A stretch of DNA of 64,000 nucleotides from Nonomuraea muscovyensis (GTDB lineage: Bacteria > Actinomycetota > Actinomycetes > Streptosporangiales > Streptosporangiaceae), in the NCBI RefSeq assembly GCF_014207745.1, contig NZ_JACHJB010000003.1, positions 992,001 to 1,056,000 on the forward strand, in the 5' to 3' direction. The notes below the pieces were generated by a model that saw nothing but the letters and a program-made list of their open reading frames with translations, had not been told where the DNA came from and did no database searches. The position numbers were made by a program, and so were the translations under genes. This document shows positions 49,536-58,299 of the stretch, in pieces. The first letter of the stretch is position 1; each line of letters opens with the position of its first letter.

Positions 49536-52298
49536 GTGACTGGCGTGAAGGGTCTTCTCGTCGGGCGCCGTGCTGAGCTGGCACGACTCGTGCGCGTGCT
49601 GGAGTCGGCCGGCGAGGGCACCGCCGGGGTCGCGCTGGTCGGCGGCGACGCCGGCATCGGCAAGACCCGACTGGCGGGCGAGCTGGTGGCGCTGGCCCGC
49701 GCGCGCGGCTTCCACCTGCTGGCCGGCCAGTGCGCCGAGCTGGGCGACGCGCTGCCCTATCTCCCGCTGGCCGACGCGCTGCGCGGCGCGGAGCCGGCGG
49801 TCCGCGAGGCGGCGGCCGCCCATCCGCTGCTCGGCCAGCTCCTGCCGGGCGTGGAGAGCGCCCCGTCGGCGGGGCTGACCCAGCAGCGGCTGTTCGGCTC
49901 GCTGATCGGGCTGCTGGGCGAGATCCAGCCGGTGCTCTTCGTCATCGAGGACCTGCACTGGGCCGATCGGTCGACCCGTGACCTGCTCGTCTTCCTCAGC
50001 CGCATGGTGCAGACCGAGCGGGTCTGCGTGGTCGGCACCTACCGCACCGACGACCTGCACCGCCGTCATCCGCTGCGGTCCGTGCTGGCCGAGCTGAAGC
50101 GCCTGCCCACGGTGACCGCGGTGGAGCTGGGCCCGCTGGACCCTGGCGACATGTCCGACTATGTCGCGACGTTGGGTGACGTCGCCGGGCAGGACCTGGG
50201 GATGATCGTCGGCCGTGCCGGCGGCAACCCCTTCTACGCCGAGGAGCTCTTCGCCGCCATGGCCGAGGGCGACGTCCTGCCCGACGGCCTGGCCAGCCTG
50301 CTGCTGTCCCGCGTCGAGGTGCTGTCCGAGCCGGGCCAGCGGGTGCTGCGGGCCGCCGCCGTGGCCGGGCGACGGGTGGAGGACGAGCTGCTGCGCGAGG
50401 TGTCGGGGCTGCCGCTGGCCGAGTTCGAGGAGGCGGTCCGCGAGATCGTCTCGCGCGGGCTGCTGCGCGTCGACGGCTACGGCTACGCCTTCCGCCACGC
50501 CCTCCTCCAGGAGGCCGTCTACACCGATCTGCTCCCCGGCGAGCGCACCCGGTTGCACGCCACGTTCGCCCGGCTGCTCACCTCGCCCGCCGAGCTGGCC
50601 CACCATCACCTCGCCGGCCACGACCTCGCCGGCGCCCTGGCCGCCTCCGCCGAGGCGGGCCGTCAGGCCGAGCGCCTGGGCGCCCCGGCCGAGGCCCACC
50701 GCCACTACGACCAGGCGCTCAGCCTGTGGGAGCGGGTGGCCGACGCCGAGACGCTGACCGGCGAGAGCCGGGCCGCGCTCGCCTTCCGCAGCGCCGTCGC
50801 CGCCGCCGACAGCGGCGACCTCCACCGCGCCGCCGCCCAGCTCCGCGCCCTGCCCCAGACCTGCGAGGTCAGCGAACGGCTGGCCTACTACCTCTACGAG
50901 ATGGACGACCAGGACGGCGCCATCGCCGCCGCCGAACGCGCCGTCGCCACGGCCGCCGACCAGGCGTCCCTGGCCCGCGCCCTGGCCACCCACGCCCGCA
51001 CGCTCACCTGGAGCCCCCGCCATGCCGAAGGCGAGCGGCTCGCCCACCGCGCTCTGGAGACCGCCAGGGCCGCGGGCGCCCGCGACGCCGAGGTCGGGGC
51101 CCTGCTGAGCCTCGCCGTGCACGCCGAGGTGCAGGGCGACACGGGGCGGGCCCACGACCTCGTCACCGTCGCCTCCGCCGAGGGCACCGGCGACCTCGCC
51201 ATGGACCTTCGGGCCCGTTTCCACCACGCCCGCATCCACTACGAGCAGGGCTATCTCGACTTCGCGGCCGAGGTCGTCGACGAGGGCATCGAGCTCGCGT
51301 TCACCAGCGGGCTCAAGTGGAGCACCTACGGCACCGACCTGCGGTTCCTGCGCCTGCTCATCCACTACGTGGCCGGCGAGTGGGACCAGGCCGAGGCGGT
51401 CGCCGCCTCCTTCGGCGCCCGCGTCGGCACCGTCCCCGAGGCGGTCGTGTCGTCGTTCGCGCTCTTCATCGAGGTCGCGCGCGGGCTGCCCCGCGTCGAC
51501 GACCGGCTGGAGTGGCTGCGGCCGTTCTGGTCCGACGGCCTCGTGGCCTACATCTCCCGCGGGCTGGCCGCCGAGCAGGCGCTCTGGCGGGGCGACCCCG
51601 AGCTGGCTCTCTCCCACGTACGAGCCGTGCTCGACGCGCAGCAGCCCGGCGACCCGGGCGTCCTGCGCATCGCCGCCATCGGCCTGTGGGCGCTCGGCGA
51701 CCTCGGCGTGGTGGCCGACGCCGACGACCTGCTCGGCACGGCCCGCCTCGCCGTGGAAGAGGGCCCCGTCGGGCAGCGCGGCGAGCTGGGCCCCGAAGGC
51801 CGGGCCTGGGCCCTGCGCGTCGAGGCCGAATGGCACCGCGTCCACGGCCGTCTCGACCCCGTCCTGTGGCGGCGGGTCGTGGAGGCGTTCGACTTCGGGT
51901 TCGTCTACGAGGCGGCCCGCGCCCGCTGGCGCCTCGCCGAGGCCCTCCTCGCCGCCGGCGACCGCGACGCCGCCCACACCGAGTGGGACCTGGCCCGCGA
52001 GGCGGCGGGCAAGCTCCAGGCCGCCCCCCTCGACCACGCGCTGACCGAGTTCGGCCGCCGCGCCCGCTTCACCGGCACCGGCACCGGCACCGGCGCCGGC
52101 GACGCCGGGTTGACGGCGCGGGAGGTGGAGGTGCTGCGGCAGGTGGCCGAGGGGCTGACCAACCGCGAGATCGCCGAGCGGCTGTTCATCGCCCAGAAGA
52201 CGGTGAGCGTCCACGTCTCCAACATCCTGGCCAAACTCGGCACCTCCACCCGCACCCAGGCCGCCACCACCGCCCGCCAGCGCGGCCTCCTCGACTGA
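49536..52298 (+). CDS. LAL-family LuxR regulator with AAA ATPase domain
   Basis: About 920 residues from GTG 49536 (GTG at 49521 and 49545 are alternatives; TAGTGA-like -10 close upstream suggests a leaderless start). N-terminal ATPase: VGGDAGIGKTRLAGELVALA (Walker A), VLFVIEDLHWADRST (Walker B), and sensor-type VCVVGTYRTDD. A long TPR-like helical middle follows, and a C-terminal LuxR HTH (LTAREVEVLRQVAEGLTNRE, then IAERLFIAQKTVSVHVSNIL). GTGTGTGAGDAG just before the HTH is a small Gly/Thr linker. LALs are large ATP-dependent transcription activators of antibiotic or sugar genes. Target not evident; followed by a terminator. Confidence 0.93.
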   Translation: MTGVKGLLVGRRAELARLVRVLESAGEGTAGVALVGGDAGIGKTRLAGELVALARARGFHLLAGQCAELGDALPYLPLADALRGAEPAVREAAAAHPLLGQLLPGVESAPSAGLTQQRLFGSLIGLLGEIQPVLFVIEDLHWADRSTRDLLVFLSRMVQTERVCVVGTYRTDDLHRRHPLRSVLAELKRLPTVTAVELGPLDPGDMSDYVATLGDVAGQDLGMIVGRAGGNPFYAEELFAAMAEGDVLPDGLASLLLSRVEVLSEPGQRVLRAAAVAGRRVEDELLREVSGLPLAEFEEAVREIVSRGLLRVDGYGYAFRHALLQEAVYTDLLPGERTRLHATFARLLTSPAELAHHHLAGHDLAGALAASAEAGRQAERLGAPAEAHRHYDQALSLWERVADAETLTGESRAALAFRSAVAAADSGDLHRAAAQLRALPQTCEVSERLAYYLYEMDDQDGAIAAAERAVATAADQASLARALATHARTLTWSPRHAEGERLAHRALETARAAGARDAEVGALLSLAVHAEVQGDTGRAHDLVTVASAEGTGDLAMDLRARFHHARIHYEQGYLDFAAEVVDEGIELAFTSGLKWSTYGTDLRFLRLLIHYVAGEWDQAEAVAASFGARVGTVPEAVVSSFALFIEVARGLPRVDDRLEWLRPFWSDGLVAYISRGLAAEQALWRGDPELALSHVRAVLDAQQPGDPGVLRIAAIGLWALGDLGVVADADDLLGTARLAVEEGPVGQRGELGPEGRAWALRVEAEWHRVHGRLDPVLWRRVVEAFDFGFVYEAARARWRLAEALLAAGDRDAAHTEWDLAREAAGKLQAAPLDHALTEFGRRARFTGTGTGTGAGDAGLTAREVEVLRQVAEGLTNREIAERLFIAQKTVSVHVSNILAKLGTSTRTQAATTARQRGLLD

Positions 52299-52314
52299 TC
52301 CCGGTGACCCGCCG

Positions 52315-52336
52315 GCCTGGGAGCGCACTCCCAGGC
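52315..52336 (+). terminator. Hairpin terminator after LAL gene
   Basis: Perfect 9-bp stem GCCTGGGAG / CTCCCAGGC with a 4-nt loop, 17 bp after the stop codon. Confidence 0.7.
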
Positions 52337-52422
52337 GGAGTTCGGTCCAAGGGGGAGGAGCGCGACGCTGGACGGATGACTTTCCGCCCTGAGGCCGGCA
52401 CGGCAGCCGCCTGACGGCGCCG

Positions 52423-52866
52423 CTAGGCCAGCGCGATCTGGTAGTGGAGGAATCCGCGGTTCTCGGCCACGCGGTCGTACAGGCTGCGGGCCGTGGCGTT
52501 CGACTCGTGGGTGTGCCAGTAGAGGCGCCCGCAGCCGCGCTCCCGCGCCCAGCCCGCGACGGCCTCGATCAGCGCGCGGCCCACGCCACCGCCCCGCGCG
52601 TCCGGGGCGGTGAACAGGTCCTGCAGGTAGCACATGTCGGCGTCAGGCGCGGATGTGCTGGGGTGGGTGAGGAAGTGGGCGATGCCCACGAGCCTGCCGT
52701 CCTGCCTGGCTCCGAGCGCGTGCAGCCGCGTGTCCTTCCCGAACTCCGCCCAGGCCCGCTCGTACATCGTGTCCGGTTCGACGCGCTGGTAGAAGGCGAT
52801 GTACGCGCGGAACAGGCCCTCCCAGGCATCCCTGTCGGACGGCAGCAACCCGCCGATGGTGATCAT
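52423..52866 (-). CDS. GNAT-family N-acetyltransferase
   Basis: 147 residues from ATG 52866, GGGAGG upstream. Acetyl-CoA-binding motif A: CYLQDLFTAPDARGGGVGRA with the (Q/R)xxGxG loop. The C-terminal part (RLYWHTHESNATARSLYDRV) is typical of the GNAT fold. The substrate (amine) is not evident. Solitary gene between LAL and the response regulator on the same strand as the latter. Confidence 0.9.
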   Translation of the reverse strand: MITIGGLLPSDRDAWEGLFRAYIAFYQRVEPDTMYERAWAEFGKDTRLHALGARQDGRLVGIAHFLTHPSTSAPDADMCYLQDLFTAPDARGGGVGRALIEAVAGWARERGCGRLYWHTHESNATARSLYDRVAENRGFLHYQIALA

Positions 52867-53154
52867 CCGGTCCTCCCTCGGGGCGCGGTGGTGGTGACGC
52901 AGCCCGATGCTAGAGGCGAGCACCGTGCCCGGTTACGGCCACTGCACGGGCAGAACCGGCGACCACTTGACCGCGGCCCGGGGCCCGTGGCCCGTGGCCG
53001 CGGCCCGCGGCCTCAGCGGACGGGCAGGCGGGCTCGGCGGGCGGGGGGGTAGCGGCCGAGCAGGCGGGCTCGGCAGGTGTGTAGCGGCCGAGCAGGACAG
53101 GGGAGCCGGCTCAGCCTCGGTCACCGTCGGGATCCGGTCACCGGCGTGGCGACG
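52867..53154. other. Intergenic region with short direct repeats
   Basis: 288 bp without a gene. GTAGCGGCCGAGCAGG is repeated at about 53049 and 53081, and GCCGAGC / GCTCGGC form a small hairpin at 53055-53074. GC-rich low-complexity sequence; no promoter is recognised. Confidence 0.45.
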
Positions 53155-53541
53155 TCACCCGCGCGCCGCCGCAGCCAGGTCCCCGACCACCTCGATCAGC
53201 TCGGCCGGGTCGAACGGCTTGGTGAGATAGGCGTCCACGCCGATGGTCATCCCGCGCCGTCTGTCGTCGTCCTGCGCCCTGGCGGTGATCAGCACGACCT
53301 TGATGTGCCTGGTCGCCTCGCCCCGGCGCAGCCGCTGCGCCGTCTCCCAGCCGTCGAGGCGCGGCATCATCACATCCAGCGTGATCACGTCCGGCATGAC
53401 GTCGAGCACCTGCTCCAGACAGTCCTCACCATCGGTGGCCGTCACGACCTCGAACCCTTCCAGGCTCAGGTTCACCGCGATCAGTTGACGGATGACCTCG
53501 TCATCGTCCACCACCAGCACCTTGCCAAGCACCTCGCCCAC
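53155..53541 (-). CDS. Single-domain response regulator (receiver only)
   Basis: 128 residues from GTG 53541 (GTG 53532 possible). Receiver motifs: KVLVVDDDEVIRQL, phospho-Asp in PDVITLDVMMPRLDG, VVLITARAQD and AYLTKPFDPAELIEVV. No output domain follows, so it must act through protein contact (CheY/Spo0F-like). No histidine kinase is adjacent. Confidence 0.92.
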   Translation of the reverse strand: MGEVLGKVLVVDDDEVIRQLIAVNLSLEGFEVVTATDGEDCLEQVLDVMPDVITLDVMMPRLDGWETAQRLRRGEATRHIKVVLITARAQDDDRRRGMTIGVDAYLTKPFDPAELIEVVGDLAAAARG

Positions 53542-53655
53542 GGCCGCCAAGTTACCCGTAGCGGTGCGGTGACATGCGGCTTTCGGAGATGTGTGATCAG
53601 AGGTTTATCGTGTGCCGAGTGGTGTGCGGATGCTGGTAGCCTTGTCACACGTTCG

Positions 53656-53727
53656 GCCCCCTTAGCTCAGGGGATAGAGCACCGGCCTCCGGAGCCGGGT
53701 GCGTAGGTTCGAATCCTACAGGGGGCA
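53656..53727 (+). tRNA. tRNA-Arg (anticodon CCG)
   Basis: 72 nt folding into a cloverleaf: acceptor GCCCCCT pairs with AGGGGGC; D-arm TAGCTCAGGGGATAGAGC; anticodon stem CCGGC/GCCGG with loop CTCCGGA, anticodon CCG at 53689-53691 (reads CGG, Arg); T-arm GGTTCGAATCC. Discriminator A; CCA is not encoded. It borders the CRISPR locus; tRNA genes are frequent integration sites. Confidence 0.95.
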
Positions 53728-53777
53728 CAGCATCTTGATCAGCGGTTCCGGCCGCTGACCAGGGCGAACGACATAGA

Positions 53778-53815
53778 AACGGGCGGGTCTCCAGTCTCAC
53801 GGAGCCCCGCCCGTT
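53778..53815 (+). terminator. Hairpin terminator after tRNA-Arg
   Basis: Stem AACGGGCGGG / CCCGCCCGTT (10 bp) with a nested CTCC/GGAG stem, about 50 bp beyond the tRNA, followed by CTCATT. Also the natural border between tRNA and CRISPR array 1. Confidence 0.65.
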
Positions 53816-53887
53816 CTCATTGGCGCTCACTGCTCGTGGACCAGTTGTGGACCACGCCAGACCTCGAATCCAAACCCCAAACAGCGA

Positions 53888-55044
53888 GGCCCGATCCTTG
53901 GTCCGCTCCGGAGGGCGACCGCCACCCCGGCAAGGGCCGCCTGTTCGTCGAGCCGATCGCCAAGTTGCGATCCTCGGTCGCCCTGGAGGGCGACCGCCAC
54001 AGCCGAGCGCCGCCGTCCTTGTAGAGGCCGTCAGTATTGCGATCCTCGGTCGCCCCGGAGGGCGACCGCCACATCGCCACGGCTTCCTTGGCGAGGCTAA
54101 GCATCGTTGCGATCCTCGGTCGCCCCGGAGGGCGACCGCCACGCCGGTACATCACCCCTGAGAACGTCACGCACATAGGTTGCGATCCTCGGTCGCCCCG
54201 GAGGGCGACCGCCACGCGACCAAGAGCCGCGCCGCGTTCGGGCCGACGATCGGGTTGCGATCCTCGGTCGCCCCGGAGGGCGACCGCCACTTCGAGGGCG
54301 TCACCGACGCTGACGGCGCCCCGAAGCTGTTGCGATCCTCGGTCGCCCCGGAGGGCGACCGCCACCAGGCGCTCGCCCTTGAAGCCGAGCCGCAGCTCGT
54401 CGGCGACCTGGCGGTTGCGATCCTCGGTCGCCCCGGTGGGCGACCGCCACACCCGCCCATGGTCGGGGTGCGCCGCCGGTAGGTGGGGTTGCGATCCTCG
54501 GTCGCCCCGGTGGGCGACCGCCACGCCAGATACGGCCCTACACGGCCAGACCAGAACTCGGCGTTGCGATCCTCGGTCGCCCCGGTGGGCGACCGCCACG
54601 GCTCATCCTTGCGCGCATCCTCGCCGGTGTCGTCGAGTTGCGATCCTCGGTCGCCCCGGTGGGCGACCGCCACCCCTGCGGCACCCGTCCGGCGTAGCCG
54701 CGTAAACGTATCGTTGCGATCCTCGGTCGCCCCGGTGGGCGACCGCCACCGGGTTCGGGGATCACGTTCACCCCCTGAAACGCGGTTGCGATCCTCGGTC
54801 GCCCCGGTGGGCGACCGCCACCGAACGAGCGGTTGGCCGAGTTGGCGGCCAAGGTGGTTGCGATCCTCGGTCGCCCCGGTGGGCGACCGCCACCCGAGCT
54901 CGAAGTAGCGGTGCATGATGACGCCGAGGCCGTTGCGATCCTCGGTCGCCCCGGTGGGCGACCGCCACCGGGTCGACGTCGTCGTGGCCACCGACGAGCA
55001 CCAAGTGGTTGCGATCCTCGGTCGCCCCGGTGGGCGACCGCCAC
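53888..55044 (-). CRISPR. CRISPR array 1, type I-C, transcribed leftward
   Basis: Fifteen clear 37-bp repeats begin at 53964, 54036, 54106, 54179, 54254, 54329, 54414, 54488, 54563, 54637, 54713, 54785, 54857, 54932 and 55008. A degenerate copy ends at 53925. Spacers are 33-39 bp except one of 48 bp (54366-54413). On the transcribed (minus) strand a repeat reads GTGGC, an 8-bp stem GGTCGCCC, a 4-nt loop, GGGCGACC, and GAGGATCGCAAC; cleavage at the stem base would leave an 11-nt handle as in type I-C. Repeats from 54414 rightward have loop ACCG; those to the left have TCCG. The degenerate end is at the left (trailer), so the leader is to the right. Confidence 0.97.
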
Positions 55045-55190
55045 GGCATCTGAGCAGGCAATATGCCCTCTTGACGCCGACACGGCGACCTGCGAATTCA
55101 CGTATCAAGGAACATTAAGGGTGATAACTCCTTAGGAACCTACCGCGTGTCGCATGAGCACTCCAGGTTCCGAAGCGCAGGAACGGCAGG
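55045..55190 (-). promoter_or_regulatory. CRISPR array 1 leader
   Basis: AT-richer stretch next to the youngest repeat. Its reverse strand reads AGGTTCCTAAGGAGTTATC, then ATGTTCCTTGATACGTGAAT, ending TGCTCAGATGCC at the repeat border. It is clearly homologous to the leader of array 2. It should hold the promoter and the Cas1-Cas2 integration signal. The remaining sequence to 55428 shows no gene. Confidence 0.85.
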
Positions 55191-55428
55191 CGCGGTCGAA
55201 GCACAGGTGTAAGGGTATGCCGGGACTGCACCCTGACCGAGCAACTCCAGGGATCCTATTGTTGATCATGGTTGGTCTCTGCGGGACACAGGGTTGTCTG
55301 GCCGAGCTGACCGGCCCTGTCTGGACATGAAGTGATCGATGTCGTTAGCACCGATTTGATGGAACCCGGCGAAACTGTCGGCGCCATCTCCTAAAGTTCA
55401 GCTCTCGCAGGAATCCTCCAACCAAGGG

Positions 55429-57609
55429 GTGTGCGTGAGGGACCGCTTGTGGGCGCACAGTGCCCGGGATGGAGACAGGCTTCGCCATGGTCTCGCTGAC
55501 CACTTGCGGGGAACCGCGCAGCGCGCAGGCGCCTTCGGCGAGATCTTTGGCGCGGGCCCGCTCGCTGCTCATTGCGGTCTGTTGCACGATGTCGGGAAAG
55601 GTTCCTGCCAGTGGCAGAGGGGCCTGATCGACGCGGAGCGCCTGGGTGGCCGGGTGGGCATCCCGCACAAGCACGCGGGTACATGGCTACTGGATCAGCA
55701 CGGCCTGGGCATCATGTCGGCTGTGGTGTTCGGTCATCACGGAGGACTGCCGGACGCGACGCGCCTTAAGAAGGAGCTGCGCTTCGCGGACACCGACCCC
55801 CTGGTGGCTGAAGCAATCGGGCGGGTAGGGGAAATCGTCCCGGAGATTCATCCGCCGGCACCGATCGCATTACCCCTCTGGCTGTCCGAGGCAGCGACTG
55901 CTGACCCCTATGCCTTGGACTTCCTGGTTCGTATGGTCTACAGCACAGTGGTAGATGCGGACTTTTTGGACACCGAGCAGCATTTTTCTGGCGCCGCGCG
56001 CCCTTTTCATCCGATTTCTGCCGCTGATCTGGCTGAGCGTTTCGAGCAGGGACGCCAGGATCTGCTCGAAAACAAACTAGAATCGCCGATCGACTGGTTG
56101 CGTCAGGAGGTCTACCGACAGTGTCTGGAGGCCTCCCAGGGACCGCGTGGCATGTATCGCATTCCGGCACCCACAGGCTCGGGGAAGACGCTCGCGGCGG
56201 GTGGCTTCGCCCTGCACCACGCCAGGTTGCACGGCATGAAACGCGTCATCGTCGCCGTGCCGTTCATGTCGATCACTGAGCAGAACGCCTCGGTCTATCG
56301 CGATCTCTTGGACGTCGAGGGCGAGGATCCGGTGGTGCTGGAGCATCACAGCGGGATCGATCTGGACGACGGTAGCGCTGCCAGGAGGTGGCAGCGGCTG
56401 GCCGCGGAGAACTGGGACGCCCCCTTCGTGGTGACGACCACCATTCGGCTGTTCGAGTCGCTGTTCTCTCACAAGCCCGCGGCGATGCGCCGCGTGCATC
56501 GGCTGGCCGGTTCGGTGATCGTCCTGGACGAGGTGCAGGCGCTACCGGACCGCTTGTTGATCCCCATCGTGTCCGCGCTGCGAAGCCTCACGCAGTGGTT
56601 CGGGGCGACGGTGGTACTGGCCTCAGCCACTCAACCGCCCTTCGAACTGCTCAGCCCTTTGCAGGGCACACGCATCAGGGATGTCATCGCAGAGCCTAAG
56701 CCGCTGTACAAAGCGTTGAACCGAGTGCGTTACCGGTGGCTGCTGGATCCGAAGCCGACCATGGCGCAGATCGCGGAGCACGCCGCGGCGGAGCCTCAAG
56801 TTCTGGTGGTGGTCAACACCACCAGGGACGCCGCCAGGATGCATGAGCTGGTGGAGGAGCATCGCCCGGCGCTGCACCTGTCGACGCGGATGGCAGCCGC
56901 GCACCGGCGCGACACTTTGGACGAGATCAAGCGGCGTCTCACCGACGAGAAACTGGTCGCAGTGGTGAGCACCCAACTGGTCGAGGCGGGAGTAGACCTG
57001 GACTTCCCGGCCGGTTTCCGGGCGATCGCCTCTGCTGACTCCTTGCAGCAGGCAGCTGGCCGGGTCAACCGAAGTGGGCGGCTGCCGTTTGGACAGGTCA
57101 CCATCTTCGATCCGGAGGATGGCAACAAGGCGGCCGACATGTTGTACGGTGCCGCACTGGAGGCCACCCGCGCAAGGTTCGGCCCCCACTGCCCGCCGGA
57201 CGATCTGGACGCGCTCGAGGCCTATTACCGGGCCAGGTTCGACTTTCACAACGTCGAGGCGGCAGGCCGCGAGATCCAGCAGGGACGCCAGACCCATGAC
57301 TTCCCTCGCGTGGCCGAGCTGTTCCGCATGATCGACGAATGGACCGTTCCCGTGGCGGTGCGCTATGGCGACACCGAGAAGCTAGACGAGATCCTCGCCC
57401 ACCTGCGTGCCGGGCACCCTGGAGCAGGCGCGCAGTTGCGTGCTCTGCGTCCCTACCTGGCCACCCTGCCCCGGGGCACCGTGCGCAACGCGCTGCAAGA
57501 AGGACTTGCCATCCCCGTAGTCGGCGATCTCCTCGAATGGATCGGCGATTACCACCCGCAGCGAGGCATCGAGATGACCTCCCCCAACCCCCAGGAGCTG
57601 GTGTTTTGA
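55429..57609 (+). CDS. cas3: Cas3 helicase-nuclease, type I-C
   Basis: About 726 residues from GTG 55429 (GTG 55435 also possible). HD nuclease: LWAHSARDG, AAHCGLLHDVGKGSCQWQRG and VFGHHGGLPD. SF2 helicase: Walker A IPAPTGSGKTLAAGG (about 250), DEVQ box SVIVLDEVQALPD (about 367), LASATQPPFELL, and motif VI DSLQQAAGRVNRSGRLP. It unwinds and degrades target DNA after Cascade binding. First gene of the cas operon; base composition is visibly less GC-rich than in flanking genes. It ends in overlap with cas5. Confidence 0.96.
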   Translation: MCVRDRLWAHSARDGDRLRHGLADHLRGTAQRAGAFGEIFGAGPLAAHCGLLHDVGKGSCQWQRGLIDAERLGGRVGIPHKHAGTWLLDQHGLGIMSAVVFGHHGGLPDATRLKKELRFADTDPLVAEAIGRVGEIVPEIHPPAPIALPLWLSEAATADPYALDFLVRMVYSTVVDADFLDTEQHFSGAARPFHPISAADLAERFEQGRQDLLENKLESPIDWLRQEVYRQCLEASQGPRGMYRIPAPTGSGKTLAAGGFALHHARLHGMKRVIVAVPFMSITEQNASVYRDLLDVEGEDPVVLEHHSGIDLDDGSAARRWQRLAAENWDAPFVVTTTIRLFESLFSHKPAAMRRVHRLAGSVIVLDEVQALPDRLLIPIVSALRSLTQWFGATVVLASATQPPFELLSPLQGTRIRDVIAEPKPLYKALNRVRYRWLLDPKPTMAQIAEHAAAEPQVLVVVNTTRDAARMHELVEEHRPALHLSTRMAAAHRRDTLDEIKRRLTDEKLVAVVSTQLVEAGVDLDFPAGFRAIASADSLQQAAGRVNRSGRLPFGQVTIFDPEDGNKAADMLYGAALEATRARFGPHCPPDDLDALEAYYRARFDFHNVEAAGREIQQGRQTHDFPRVAELFRMIDEWTVPVAVRYGDTEKLDEILAHLRAGHPGAGAQLRALRPYLATLPRGTVRNALQEGLAIPVVGDLLEWIGDYHPQRGIEMTSPNPQELVF

Positions 57610-58295
57610 CCAACCGCCGCGTTCACCATCCCCCTCCGCCGCTCGTCGTGGAGGTCGAGGCGCCATACGCCTGTTTCACCCGCCCCGAGTTCAAAACCGA
57701 GCGGATGAGTTACTCGGTCATGACGCCGTCGGCCGCGAAGGGCGTGTTGGAGGCAATCTTCTGGAAGCCGGAGTTCGGCTACCAGGTCACGCGCATCGAG
57801 GTGCTTAAGCCCATCCGATGGGCGTCGATCCGCCGCAACGAGGTCTCCTCCATGTTGACGCTGGCCTGGGTACGCGAGGCCATGGTTGACACCACCGTGC
57901 GCCTCGATGCCGAGGCCGACCGCGACCAGCGCAACATGGTGTGCCTGCGCGATGTCGCTTATCGCATCCACGCGCAGGTACGGCTGCGCCCGCACGCCAC
58001 CGATCCCGAGGCCAAGTACCGCGACCAGTTCCGCCGGAGAGTCGAGCGCGGAGCCTGCTACTCCCAGCCGTTCATGGGTGTCCGTGAGTTCTCGGCCTCT
58101 TTCCGCCCCAAGACCGGCTGCGAGCCGATCGACCGCGACGAGAAGCTTGGAGTGATGCTGCACAGCATCGTCTACAGTCCCGATGGCGAGAGCTATCGCT
58201 GGTTCCACGCCGAGCTCCAGCAGGGCGTGCTGGAGATTCCGCGCGAAGGCATTGAGTTGCCGGGGGCCGACACGCGTACCGGCGGCAGGCGGTGA
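57606..58295 (+). CDS. cas5c: Cas5, type I-C (crRNA-processing endonuclease)
   Basis: 229 residues. The only suitable start is TTG 57606, overlapping the cas3 stop by 4 bp; an internal start is less likely. Features: LVVEVEAPYACFTRPEFKTE, RMSYSVMTPSAAKGVLEAIF (type I-C Cas5 N-terminal RAMP fold) and KTGCEPIDRDEKLGVMLHSI. In type I-C, Cas5 replaces Cas6 and cuts the repeat at the stem base to release crRNA. No cas6 is present, consistent with that. Confidence 0.93.
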   Translation: MTNRRVHHPPPPLVVEVEAPYACFTRPEFKTERMSYSVMTPSAAKGVLEAIFWKPEFGYQVTRIEVLKPIRWASIRRNEVSSMLTLAWVREAMVDTTVRLDAEADRDQRNMVCLRDVAYRIHAQVRLRPHATDPEAKYRDQFRRRVERGACYSQPFMGVREFSASFRPKTGCEPIDRDEKLGVMLHSIVYSPDGESYRWFHAELQQGVLEIPREGIELPGADTRTGGRR

Positions 58296-58299
58296 CCCC

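Noticed and set aside
49455..52328. A 957-codon open frame antisense to the LAL gene
   Set aside because: Composition is Gly/Ala/Val/Arg/His-rich without any domain; it is the shadow of the real coding strand in high-GC DNA.
53049..53096. Direct repeat GTAGCGGCCGAGCAGG as a possible mini-element
   Set aside because: Only two imperfect copies in GC-rich noncoding DNA, no terminal inverted repeats or target duplication.
53836..54024. Short frame after the tRNA reading DQLWTTPDLES, considered as an integrase remnant
   Set aside because: It runs straight into the degenerate CRISPR repeat, shows no catalytic motif, and no att duplicate of the tRNA end was found.
53817..55135. Long open frames on both strands across array 1, reading as repeated Arg-Gly-Asp-Arg-Gly-Ser-Gln or Trp-Arg-Ser-Pro-Thr-Gly peptides
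   Set aside because: They arise because repeat plus spacer is close to a multiple of three; the peptides are the CRISPR repeat translated, not proteins.
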